DNA of 14,078 bases, taken from NCBI GenBank assembly GCA_035544675.1, contig DATKCA010000009.1:1-14078 (forward strand), written 5' to 3'. Shown here one piece after another: positions 1-5,995 of this stretch. The DNA is from DATKCA01 sp035544675 (GTDB lineage Bacteria > Acidobacteriota > Thermoanaerobaculia > Gp7-AA8). The notes under the pieces are model-generated. The model saw only the letters and a program-made list of their open reading frames with translations, made no database searches and was not told where the DNA came from. A program made the translations under genes and the position numbers. The number at the start of each line of letters is the position of its first letter. Position 1 is the first letter of the stretch.

Positions 1-377
1 TCCTCACCGCGCGATCCGAGGGGTTCATCGCCGGACGCCCTGACCTCGGCGAGACGATCCGCCGTCTCACCGCGTATGCGGAGGCGGGAGCCGACTGTCT
101 GTACGCGCCGGGAATCCGCGCCATGCCCGACATCGTGGCAGTGGTCAACGCCGTCGCGCCGAAGCCGGTGAACGTGCTGGTCGGGAGCGACTTCGCCACG
201 GTCGCCGATCTTGCCGGCGCCGGCGTGCGGCGCATCAGCGTCGGCGGCGCGTTGGCCCGCGCGGCATGGACCGGCTTTCTCGAGGCTGCGCGGGAGATCG
301 CCGCCCGCGGCACGTTCACCAGCCTGGCCCGGGCCGTCCCGTTCGCCGAAGTCAACGGACTCTTCACACGCTCATGA
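1..377 (+). CDS. Isocitrate lyase / PEP mutase family protein, C-terminal part (5' end outside window)
   Basis: The frame is open from base 3 and ends at TGA 375-377, giving about 124 residues of the C-terminal half of a (beta/alpha)8 enzyme. The visible stretch LTARSEGFIAGRPDL, then the repeated strand-helix pattern 'ETIRRLTAYAEAGADCLYAPGI' (two adjacent pieces), 'VNVLVG' and 'GVRRISVGGALARAAW', fits the PEP mutase/2-methylisocitrate lyase-like superfamily. These enzymes cleave or form C-C or P-C bonds on alpha-oxyacids using Mg2+. The N-terminal catalytic loop is outside the window, so the substrate (isocitrate, methylisocitrate, oxaloacetate or phosphonopyruvate) cannot be decided. The stop overlaps the next start as ATGA, so it is very probably co-transcribed with the thioesterase. 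The family call is secure; the exact activity is unknown. Confidence 0.85.
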   Translation, partial: LTARSEGFIAGRPDLGETIRRLTAYAEAGADCLYAPGIRAMPDIVAVVNAVAPKPVNVLVGSDFATVADLAGAGVRRISVGGALARAAWTGFLEAAREIAARGTFTSLARAVPFAEVNGLFTRS

Positions 378-832
378 AAAGCGTCCAGGAAACCTACGCA
401 CCTTCCAACATGTGTTTCGGCTGCGGGCCGGCGAACGAGAAGGGTCTCCGCATCCGCTCGATGGTCGAAGGCCAGGAGCTCGTTGCGGAGTGGATGCCCC
501 AGCCGCATCACCAGGCCTTCGACGGGATTCTCAACGGCGGCATCTGCGGCGCGCTGCTCGACTGTCACAGCAATTGGACTGCCGCTCTGCACCTGATGAG
601 AGAGTCAGGCGCCGAAACTCCGCCGTGCACCGTTACGGCAGACTTTCACGTCACGCTCAAGCGGCCCACGCCGATGAACGTGCCGGTGCACCTGCGCGCG
701 CACGTGGTCGAGTCCGCCGGCGATCGCGCCGTCATCGAGGCCACGCTGGAAGCCAACGGCAAGGTCACCGCCACGTGCCGCGGCACATTCGTCGCCGTGC
801 GCGAGGGGCATCCCGCGTATCACCGCTGGTAG
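374..832 (+). CDS. PaaI-type hotdog-fold thioesterase
   Basis: A 152-residue protein, normal length for a single hotdog domain of the PaaI/4HBT superfamily, which hydrolyses acyl-CoA thioesters in the cytoplasm. Near the N-terminus (residues 11-25) it has SNMCFGCGPANEKGL, the Cys-rich lead-in typical of one PaaI subgroup. At about 46-64 comes HQAFDGILNGGICGALLD, the hotdog helix with the conserved His, Gly-Gly and acidic residue that forms the active site. TADFHVTLKRPTP (about 88-100) is the central beta strand. The ATG at 374 was chosen because it overlaps the upstream stop (ATGA) and begins just before the conserved region; an upstream ATG at 266 would run through the previous gene. The substrate is unknown. 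The stop codon TAG (830-832) is the first three bases of a heptamer repeat, so the 3' end of the gene and the repeat are fused. Confidence 0.85.
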   Translation: MKSVQETYAPSNMCFGCGPANEKGLRIRSMVEGQELVAEWMPQPHHQAFDGILNGGICGALLDCHSNWTAALHLMRESGAETPPCTVTADFHVTLKRPTPMNVPVHLRAHVVESAGDRAVIEATLEANGKVTATCRGTFVAVREGHPAYHRW

Positions 833-857
833 TCCTTAGTCCTTAGTCCTTAGGCCT
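830..857. repeat. Heptamer tandem repeat, TAGTCCT x3 + TAGGCCT
   Basis: Four consecutive 7-bp units (830-836, 837-843, 844-850 TAGTCCT; 851-857 TAGGCCT). The array starts at the TAG stop of the thioesterase and fills the convergent gap with the DHH gene. Its reverse complement is identical over all 28 bp to 7067-7094. A single GGTTACC unit of another heptamer family follows at 864-870 and contains the TAA stop of the DHH gene (complement of 866-868). Confidence 0.9.
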
Positions 858-865
858 AACCGAGG

Positions 866-1771
866 TTACCCGTTGGCTTGCAGCTCGAACAGGATCTCGT
901 CGATCGCGTCGGCGGCGGAGTCGATCGGGAGCACGCACGTGCCGGCTCCGCGATGGCCGCCGCCGCCGAACTTGGACATCAGGTCGCCCACCGACGTCTT
1001 GCAGGTGCGGTTGAAGATGCTATGGCCCACGGCGGCGATCACGCTGTTGTGGCGCGGCCCCCAGTGCACGCGCAGAGACACGTTCGAGTCGGGGAAGAGC
1101 GTGTAAATCAGAAAGCGGTTTCCGGCCGGAAGGCGGTCGATCTCGCGCAGATCGGTCACGACCACGTTGTGGAGCTGGAAGCTGTTCCGCTTCAGCAGGC
1201 GGGTGAACTCGGCCTGCTCCTTCCGGATGCGATCGACGCGCTCGCGCACCTCCGGCTGCATCAGGACCTCTTCGATCGACATCGTCTTGAGCCATTCCAC
1301 GAGCTTCAGGAAGTAGTCGTGAAAGGTCCCCAGGCCGGTGCGGCTGTCGATGGTGTATCCGAGGAGGATGTAGTCGTTGGGGTTGTTGACGTCGTCGGGG
1401 GTGAGCTGCGCAGCGTCCAGGCGGTCGGTCTCGTGGACGAGCCGCTCCAGTCGCAGCAGCGCGGCATCGTTCGGCTCTTTGCGGAGGTAGTAGTTGTACG
1501 CCAGCCGCGCCGCGGAAGGCGCGATCTCGTGACTGCCTTTGAAGTCGGCGGGCGGCTTCTCGTTGTTGTCGGTCAGCAGGTGGTGGTCGAACCACATCCC
1601 GCAGTTCGGGTGGTACGGGACATTGGCCAGAATATCCTCGGGACGGACGTCGAAGGTCTTGTCCGTGATCTCCTGAGGATGAATCAGCGCGATCGTGTCG
1701 ATCGCCTCCTTCATCGTGATGATGACGGCACTCGTCAGACCATCGAGGTCGCCCCGCGTCACCAGACGCAT
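866..1771 (-). CDS. DHH-family phosphoesterase (exopolyphosphatase-like)
   Basis: A 301-residue cytoplasmic DHH/DHHA1 protein. This family hydrolyses phosphoanhydride or phosphodiester bonds (polyphosphate, pyrophosphate, oligonucleotides, cyclic dinucleotides) with two metal ions. Motif I is TRGDLDGLTSA (residues 5-15, acidic D8 and D10). The signature is WFDHH (60-64), followed by HETDRLDAAQ (113-122, metal-ligand Asp). The C-terminal DHHA1 substrate loop GGGGHRGAG is at about 269-277. The opening MRLVTRGDLDGL resembles proteins annotated as exopolyphosphatase in delta-proteobacteria and relatives. The ATG at 1771 was chosen over a GTG at 1795 because GGGAGGA (complement of 1781-1787) sits nine bases upstream and the conserved region starts here. 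Motif I has Arg-Gly where many DHH proteins have a His before the first Asp, so the substrate is uncertain. Convergent with the thioesterase, divergent from the glucosidase. Confidence 0.85.
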   Translation of the reverse strand: MRLVTRGDLDGLTSAVIITMKEAIDTIALIHPQEITDKTFDVRPEDILANVPYHPNCGMWFDHHLLTDNNEKPPADFKGSHEIAPSAARLAYNYYLRKEPNDAALLRLERLVHETDRLDAAQLTPDDVNNPNDYILLGYTIDSRTGLGTFHDYFLKLVEWLKTMSIEEVLMQPEVRERVDRIRKEQAEFTRLLKRNSFQLHNVVVTDLREIDRLPAGNRFLIYTLFPDSNVSLRVHWGPRHNSVIAAVGHSIFNRTCKTSVGDLMSKFGGGGHRGAGTCVLPIDSAADAIDEILFELQANG

Positions 1772-1795
1772 CCCGATTCTTCCTCCCGCGGTCAC

Positions 1796-1824
1796 TTTTT
1801 ACCGCTTGCCAGAGCGTGACGCAA
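1796..1824 (-). promoter_or_regulatory. Candidate promoter for the DHH gene
   Basis: On the minus strand TTGCGT (complement of 1819-1824) is followed after exactly 17 bp by TAAAAA (complement of 1796-1801). This would place the transcript start near 1789, just before the Shine-Dalgarno at 1781-1787. The match to the sigma-70 consensus is partial (3/6 and 4/6). Confidence 0.35.
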
Positions 1825-1830
1825 GTCACA
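1815..1830. promoter_or_regulatory. CRP/FNR-like inverted repeat between divergent genes
   Basis: CGTGA-CGCAAG-TCACA lies in the 81-bp divergent gap between the DHH gene and the glucosidase. It contains a perfect GTGAC-GCAA-GTCAC dyad (1816-1829) and differs by one base from the CRP-type consensus TGTGA-N6-TCACA. It overlaps the candidate -35 of the DHH promoter and lies just upstream of TAATAT (1836-1841), so a factor bound here could affect both genes. No regulator is encoded in the window; this rests on pattern match alone. Confidence 0.35.
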
Positions 1831-1835
1831 CCAGT

Positions 1836-1841
1836 TAATAT
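1836..1841 (+). promoter_or_regulatory. Candidate -10 box of the glucosidase gene
   Basis: TAATAT ends 11 bases before the ATG at 1853, which would give a leader of only about five bases. There is no convincing -35 at 16-18 bp spacing and no strong Shine-Dalgarno before the ATG, so a near-leaderless transcript is possible. Confidence 0.3.
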
Positions 1842-1852
1842 GCACGGATCCA

Positions 1853-4660
1853 ATGAAGCCGACAGCAGAGAGAGCGCGTCTCACGGGCGACGCCCAAGCC
1901 CTGGTCCGATGGCGGAAATGGGGCCCGTACCTTTCAGACCGCGCATGGGGAACCGTGCGCGAAGATTACAGTCCGGAGATGGATCCGTGGAGTTTCTTCC
2001 CCCACGACCATGCCCGCTCCCGAGCCTTCCGGTGGGGTGAGGACGGCATCGCAGGCTTCTGCGACCGCTACCAGATCCTCTGCTGGTCGATGGCGTTCTG
2101 GAACGAGCGCGACCCGATCCTGAAGGAGCGCTACTTCGGCCTCATCCCGTCGGAAGGCAACCACGGCGAAGACCCCAAGGAGTACTACTTCTACACCGAC
2201 GCGCTGCCCAGTCACGCCTACCTGCGCATGCTCTACAAGTATCCGCAGCGTGAGTATCCGTATCTCCACCTCCTCGAGGAGAACCGCCGCCGCTCCACGT
2301 ACGACCCCGAGTACGAGCTGCTCGATACCGGCATCTTCGACGACGGCCGCTACTTCGACATCGAGATCGAGATCGCCAAGGAGGATGAGGGTACGGTGGT
2401 CTTCCGGGTCACCGCGCACAATCGCGGACCGGAGCGTGCTCCCATCCATCTGATCCCAAACCTCTGGTTCCGCAACACCTGGAGCTGGAGCAACGACGGG
2501 CGGAAGCCGCCCCTCATCACCGCGTCCGAGGCGGGTGGCCGCCCGGTTCTGCGCGCGGATGACAGCGAAGCGTCCGCTCTGGCCGGCCTCCTCACCTCCA
2601 CAGCCCTCGGGCCGCACGTCCTGGAGCTGCCGGAAGGCGCCGAGATCCTCTTCACGAACAACGAGACGAACACCGATCGCGTGTTCGGCGTCCCCTCCCG
2701 CAGCCCGTACGTGAAGGACGCGTTTCACCGGCGGATCGTCCAGGGCGAGACGGCCGCGGTCAACCCGGCCCGCACGGGAACCAAGGCGTGCGGATGGATG
2801 AGGTTCGACGTCGAGCCGGGCCAGTCCGCCTCGATGACCATGCGTCTCGGTCCTGAAGGCGGAAAGAAGAAGAAGAGCTTCGACGACGTGGTCGACCTCC
2901 GCCGCAAGGAAGCCGATGAGTTCTACGCCACGATTCATCCTCCGCAGGCCACGCCGGAAGAGCAGAGCGTGCAGCGCCAGGCGTTCGCGGGGATGATCTG
3001 GACCAAGCAGAGCTACCTCTTTGACGTCGATGTCTGGCTCGACGGCGACGATCCGAACAGCCCGCCCTCGTCCGGACGCCATCACGGCCGTAACGCCCAC
3101 TGGCGGCATCTCAACTCGATGCGCATCCTCTCCATGCCGGACAAATGGGAGTACCCCTGGTTCGCGGCATGGGACCTCGCCTTTCACGCGGTCGTCTTCG
3201 CCCTGATCGACGGCGAGTTTGCCAAGGAACAGCTCTGGCTGATGATGTTCGAGCAGTTCCAGCATCCCAACGGACAGATCCCGGCGTACGAGTGGGAGTT
3301 CTCCGACCTCAATCCGCCCGTCCAGGCCTGGGCCACGTGGCGCGTCTACAACATGGACCGCATCCGCGCCGGAAAGCCGGACAGGGAGTTCCTGGAGAGG
3401 TGCTTCCACAAGCTTCTGCTGAATTTCACGTGGTGGGTCAACAAGGTCGACAGCCAGGGCAACAACGTCTTCGAGGGCGGGTTCCTCGGCCTCGACAACA
3501 TCACGCTCTTCGATCGCAGCGCGCCGCTCCCCGGCGGCGCCAAGCTGGAGCAGAGCGATGCCACCGGCTGGATGGGGATGTTCTCGCTGGCCATGATGCG
3601 CATGGCCCTGGAGCTGGCCAAGGACAACCCGGTCTACGAGGGCCTGGCCACCAAGTTCTTCGAGCACTACGTGTACATCGGCGCGGCCATGAAGATGGTG
3701 CGCGGCGACCGCACCCTCTGGGACGAGGACGACGGCTACTTCTACGACCTCCTGCGCTTCCCGAACGGGCACACCATCCCGTTCCGCGTCCGCTCGCTGG
3801 TCGGGCTCATTCCGCTGTACGCGGTGGAGCGCCTCGAGCAGAAGTGGATCGAGCCGTTCCCGCACTTCCACGAGAACATGAACTGGTTCCTCAAGCACCG
3901 CGGCGACATCGTGCAGCGGTGCGTGACGACGATCCAGCATGATCACGACACTACGCACGTGCTGGCCGTCGTGGACCGCAACCAGCTCCAGCGCCTGCTG
4001 CTGCGCGTCGTCGATCCGAACGAGTTCCTGTCGAAGTACGGAATGCGCAGCCTCAGCAAGCATCACCAGCAGAACCGCTTCCACTTCGGCGACTCGTCCG
4101 TCGGGTACGAGCCAGCCGAGGCGGAGGTCGTCATCAAGGGGGGGAACAGCAACTGGCGCGGGCCGATCTGGTTCCCCACCACGTTCCTCATGATCGAGAC
4201 GCTGCGCAAGCTGGAGAAGGCGTTCGGCGACTCCGTGCGCGTCGAGGTGTCGGAGGAATTCCTCAAGCACCGTGACGATACGCTCGCCGCTCACGAATCG
4301 GGCGACACGCGCGCGCACGAGGCGGTGGGCGGGGGGGCCGCGGACACACACCACGTCCGCGGAATGACGCTCGGACCGGAGTCGGCGCCGGGCGCCCACA
4401 CCGTGACCCTGACCGGTCTGGCGCACCGCCTGGCCGATCGGACCATCGGGATCTTCGTGCCGGACAAGGAGGGCTATCGTCCGCTGTACGGCCCGCGCGG
4501 CTCGAGGAAGGCCGAGCTCTTCGCGCACGATCCGCACTGGAAGGACCTCGTCCTCTTCCACGAGTACTTCCACGGCGACACCGGCGAAGGCCTCGGCGCA
4601 TCGCATCAGACGGGATGGACCGGGCTGGTGGCGAACCTGATCGACGAGTGGCGGAGATAA
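1853..4660 (+). CDS. GH63 / MGH1-type glucosidase
   Basis: A 935-residue protein of the large bacterial 'glucosidase' group related to GH63 processing alpha-glucosidase and mannosylglycerate hydrolase (inverting, (alpha/alpha)6 barrel). The N-terminal stretch RWRKWGPYLSDRAWGTVREDYS (in two pieces: RWRKWGPYL, SDRAWGTVREDYS), then FFPHDHARSRAFRWGEDG and EGNHGEDPKEYYFY, is the group's hallmark. Residues to about 340 are a beta-rich domain; the barrel runs from about 370 to 800. It includes DVDVWLDGDDPN, then WFAAWDLAFH (Asp441 is the likely general acid by position), HPNGQIPAYEWEFSD and KGGNSNWRGPIW (about 762-773). The catalytic base was not assigned. The C-terminus has LGASHQTGWTGLVANLI. A Gly/Ala/His-rich insert at about 820-840 looks like a flexible linker. 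No signal peptide, so cytoplasmic; a role on alpha-glucosides, possibly storage glucan or compatible solutes, is inferred, helped by glgX 2.5 kb away. Convergent with rsmE. Confidence 0.85.
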   Translation: MKPTAERARLTGDAQALVRWRKWGPYLSDRAWGTVREDYSPEMDPWSFFPHDHARSRAFRWGEDGIAGFCDRYQILCWSMAFWNERDPILKERYFGLIPSEGNHGEDPKEYYFYTDALPSHAYLRMLYKYPQREYPYLHLLEENRRRSTYDPEYELLDTGIFDDGRYFDIEIEIAKEDEGTVVFRVTAHNRGPERAPIHLIPNLWFRNTWSWSNDGRKPPLITASEAGGRPVLRADDSEASALAGLLTSTALGPHVLELPEGAEILFTNNETNTDRVFGVPSRSPYVKDAFHRRIVQGETAAVNPARTGTKACGWMRFDVEPGQSASMTMRLGPEGGKKKKSFDDVVDLRRKEADEFYATIHPPQATPEEQSVQRQAFAGMIWTKQSYLFDVDVWLDGDDPNSPPSSGRHHGRNAHWRHLNSMRILSMPDKWEYPWFAAWDLAFHAVVFALIDGEFAKEQLWLMMFEQFQHPNGQIPAYEWEFSDLNPPVQAWATWRVYNMDRIRAGKPDREFLERCFHKLLLNFTWWVNKVDSQGNNVFEGGFLGLDNITLFDRSAPLPGGAKLEQSDATGWMGMFSLAMMRMALELAKDNPVYEGLATKFFEHYVYIGAAMKMVRGDRTLWDEDDGYFYDLLRFPNGHTIPFRVRSLVGLIPLYAVERLEQKWIEPFPHFHENMNWFLKHRGDIVQRCVTTIQHDHDTTHVLAVVDRNQLQRLLLRVVDPNEFLSKYGMRSLSKHHQQNRFHFGDSSVGYEPAEAEVVIKGGNSNWRGPIWFPTTFLMIETLRKLEKAFGDSVRVEVSEEFLKHRDDTLAAHESGDTRAHEAVGGGAADTHHVRGMTLGPESAPGAHTVTLTGLAHRLADRTIGIFVPDKEGYRPLYGPRGSRKAELFAHDPHWKDLVLFHEYFHGDTGEGLGASHQTGWTGLVANLIDEWRR

Positions 4661-4661
4661 G

Positions 4662-4675
4662 GGGCTCAGGGCTCG
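4662..4675. repeat. Heptamer pair GGGCTCA-GGGCTCG
   Basis: Two 7-bp near-copies begin one base after the TAA stop of the glucosidase. The array is short, so chance is possible, but the period and position match the longer heptamer arrays elsewhere in the window. Confidence 0.4.
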
Positions 4676-4679
4676 GCGT

Positions 4680-4725
4680 GTGGAGCGCCGCCGACTCGGC
4701 GGCCGCCGGGTCGGCGGCGCTCCAC
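4680..4725. terminator. Strong palindrome between convergent genes (possible bidirectional terminator / repeat copy)
   Basis: A perfect 16-bp inverted repeat: left arm 4680-4695 GTGGAGCGCCGCCGAC, right arm 4710-4725. After one G-T pair the stem continues for four more base pairs (4697-4700 with 4705-4708), closing on the tetraloop GGCC. It lies between the convergent glucosidase and rsmE stops, and its right end merges with the rsmE stop codon (TAG followed by TGGAGCGCC on the minus strand). There is no U-tract, so classical intrinsic termination is not assured. Its GTGGAGCGCC ends recur in the palindromes at about 9543 and 13295, so it is probably also a copy of a dispersed repeat. Confidence 0.7.
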
Positions 4726-5432
4726 TACAAGAGCCTTCCCATCAGCGCGGCGACCGCCGTCTCCACGCGCAGCACGCGTGGTCCCAGCGTCACCGGCACG
4801 AGCCCGGCGCGCACGAGCGAGTCGATCTCCTCTTCGATGAAGCCGCCCTCCGGTCCGATCGCCAGCGTCAGCGGGCCGCGCACGTGGCGCGGCGCAGGCT
4901 CATCGGCGTAGGGGTGCGCCACGAGCGCGATGCTGCCGGCCGCGATGGACGGCAGCTCCTCCTCCACGAACCTCCGGAAGAAGCGGCGCAGCTCGATCCG
5001 CGGAAGGATCGTGTCGCGCGCTTGTTCGAGACCGGTGATGGCCTGCGTCTCGAGATTCCCGGCGCTGAGGCGAGGACTCTTCCAGTAGCTCTTCTCGACG
5101 CGCCAGGCGTTGATGAGGAACACGCGTTTGATGCCGAGGGAGGCGATGGAGGCGATGATGCGGTTCAGGACCTTGGGACGGGGCAACGCCAGAACGAGCG
5201 TTGCATCGGCCGGCGGCGGCGGATCGCTGTCCAGCGCAAGCCGCATCTCCACGTGCCTGTCGCCCATGGCCGTGATCCAGCCCTTCCCCACCCTTCCCCC
5301 GGCGACGCCGACTGTCAGCGCATCTCCCACCGCCGCCCGGTGCACGGCGGTCACGTGAGCCGCGCGCCGCCCGGTCAGGCGGACCAGATCGGGTGCGACG
5401 AAGTCGGGCTCGAAAAGCAGGACCAGGTTCAT
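4725..5432 (-). CDS. rsmE: 16S rRNA (uracil-1498-N3)-methyltransferase RsmE
   Basis: A 235-residue SPOUT-fold methyltransferase that methylates N3 of U1498 in helix 44 of 16S rRNA using S-adenosylmethionine. The N-terminal PUA-like domain (about 1-70) contains LTGRRAAHVTAVHRAAVGD. The SPOUT domain follows, with LALPRPKVLNRIIASIASLG, KRVFLINAWRVEKSYW and GLEQARDTILP. The knot motifs are LAIGPEGGF (190-198) and LGPRVLRVETA (216-226), the AdoMet-binding signature of RsmE. The ATG at 5432 gives the MNLVLL opening of this clade; a TTG at 5441 would add three residues but has no Shine-Dalgarno. GAGG lies only three bases before the ATG, so translation initiation may be weak or leaderless. Divergent from the STAS gene across 26 bp, convergent with the glucosidase. 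Confidence 0.93.
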   Translation of the reverse strand: MNLVLLFEPDFVAPDLVRLTGRRAAHVTAVHRAAVGDALTVGVAGGRVGKGWITAMGDRHVEMRLALDSDPPPPADATLVLALPRPKVLNRIIASIASLGIKRVFLINAWRVEKSYWKSPRLSAGNLETQAITGLEQARDTILPRIELRRFFRRFVEEELPSIAAGSIALVAHPYADEPAPRHVRGPLTLAIGPEGGFIEEEIDSLVRAGLVPVTLGPRVLRVETAVAALMGRLL

Positions 5433-5444
5433 CAGCCTCAAATG

Positions 5445-5450
5445 TATGAT
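5445..5450 (+). promoter_or_regulatory. Candidate -10 box of the STAS gene
   Basis: TATGAT ends eight bases before the ATG at 5459, implying an almost leaderless transcript. It lies inside the 26-bp gap to the divergent rsmE, so the rest of any promoter must overlap the rsmE 5' coding end. No clear -35 is visible. Confidence 0.3.
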
Positions 5451-5458
5451 GTCGCGCC

Positions 5459-5800
5459 ATGAACATTGAAGTGCGAAAAGCCCAGGACGTCGTGATCGTC
5501 GACTTCAAAGGGAGGCTGGCTGTCGGCGTGGGCGACGAAGTGCTACCGCACGTCATCAACGAGATCCTCGACGAAGGCCACAAGAAGATCCTCCTCAATC
5601 TCTCCGACATGGACTACATCGACTCGAACGGTCTCGGCGAGCTCGTACAGAGCCTGAAGACCTCCAAGCGCTACGGCGCATCGCTCCGCCTGCTCAAGCC
5701 GCAGGACCGCGTGGCCAAGACGCTGCGCCTCACGAACCTGCTGCCGATGTTCAGCGTGTACGACAGCGAGCACGAGGCGCTCCAGGCGTTCGAGGGCTGA
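5459..5800 (+). CDS. STAS-domain protein, anti-sigma factor antagonist (SpoIIAA/RsbV-like)
   Basis: A 113-residue single STAS domain, the usual length for anti-anti-sigma factors. These bind a serine-kinase anti-sigma factor in a partner-switching pathway and are inactivated by phosphorylation of a conserved Ser. The sequence shows the expected order: VVIVDFKGRLAVGVGDEVLP, a helix, then KKILLNLSDMDYIDSNGLGELV, where Ser56 in the DSNG motif is the predicted phosphorylation site, then GASLRLLKPQDRVAKTLRLTNLLPMFSVYDSEHEALQAF at the C-terminus (read as adjacent short blocks). No kinase, phosphatase or sigma factor gene is adjacent, so it is an orphan here and its partner is unknown. No clear Shine-Dalgarno precedes the ATG. 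The gene is divergent from rsmE and convergent with the glycosyltransferase gene, from which it is separated by a 183-bp repeat-rich gap. Confidence 0.88.
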   Translation: MNIEVRKAQDVVIVDFKGRLAVGVGDEVLPHVINEILDEGHKKILLNLSDMDYIDSNGLGELVQSLKTSKRYGASLRLLKPQDRVAKTLRLTNLLPMFSVYDSEHEALQAFEG

Positions 5801-5810
5801 CCCGCCGCGC

Positions 5811-5838
5811 GGTAACCGGAAACCGGAAACCGGTAACC
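5811..5838. repeat. Heptamer array GGTAACC-GGAAACC-GGAAACC-GGTAACC
   Basis: Four exact 7-bp units, all of the form GGNNNCC, begin 10 bp after the STAS stop codon. The array is the inverse complement in type of the one at 5961-5995, across a convergent junction. A 10-bp direct repeat CCGAGCGTTC (5837-5846 and 5868-5877) links its end to the next array. Confidence 0.9.
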
Positions 5839-5874
5839 GAGCGTTCGTGAATCACAGGGAGCAACGTCCGAGCG

Positions 5875-5906
5875 TTCATCCTTCATCCTTCATCCTTCAT
5901 CCTTCA
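5875..5906. repeat. Heptamer array TTCATCC x4.6
   Basis: Four exact TTCATCC units plus TTCA. This third heptamer sequence family lies between the two GGNNNCC arrays in the same intergenic gap. The rest of the gap (5907-5960) shows no gene or clear signal. Confidence 0.9.
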
Positions 5907-5960
5907 AAGCTCGGCTCCCTCCAGGCGTGTACGACGAAATTCGAAGCGGTCGCCCGCTCC

Positions 5961-5995
5961 GGTTTCCGGTTTCCGGCAACCGGTTACCGGTTACC
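5961..5995. repeat. Heptamer array GGTTTCC x2, GGCAACC, GGTTACC x2
   Basis: Five 7-bp GGNNNCC units. On the minus strand it reads GGTAACC GGTAACC GGTTGCC GGAAACC GGAAACC, the same sense relative to the glycosyltransferase gene as the array after the STAS gene. The TAA stop of the glycosyltransferase (complement of 5984-5986) and its last Asn-Arg codons lie inside the array. Confidence 0.9.

Noticed and set aside
266..373. ATG at 266 as start of the thioesterase
   Set aside because: It would overlap about 110 bp of the PEP mutase-family gene and add Arg/Pro-rich residues not seen in PaaI proteins; ATG 374 is coupled to the upstream stop.
1772..1795. GTG at 1795 as start of the DHH gene
   Set aside because: It has no Shine-Dalgarno, and the GGGAGGA at 1781-1787 would lie inside the coding region; the ATG at 1771 fits both the ribosome binding site and the family start.
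878..1819. 313-codon plus-strand frame opposite the DHH gene
   Set aside because: The minus strand carries the DHH motifs, a Shine-Dalgarno and a correct start; the plus frame has none.
1934..4606. 890-codon open frame on the minus strand opposite the glucosidase gene
   Set aside because: It is antisense to a gene with clear family motifs over its full length, its translation is rich in Arg/Val/Glu low-information sequence with no recognisable domain, and long antisense frames are expected at this GC content.
5801..5983. Small gene in the 183-bp gap after the STAS gene
   Set aside because: Frames crossing it are made largely of heptamer repeats (for example runs of HPSSFILHPS) and have no ribosome binding site.
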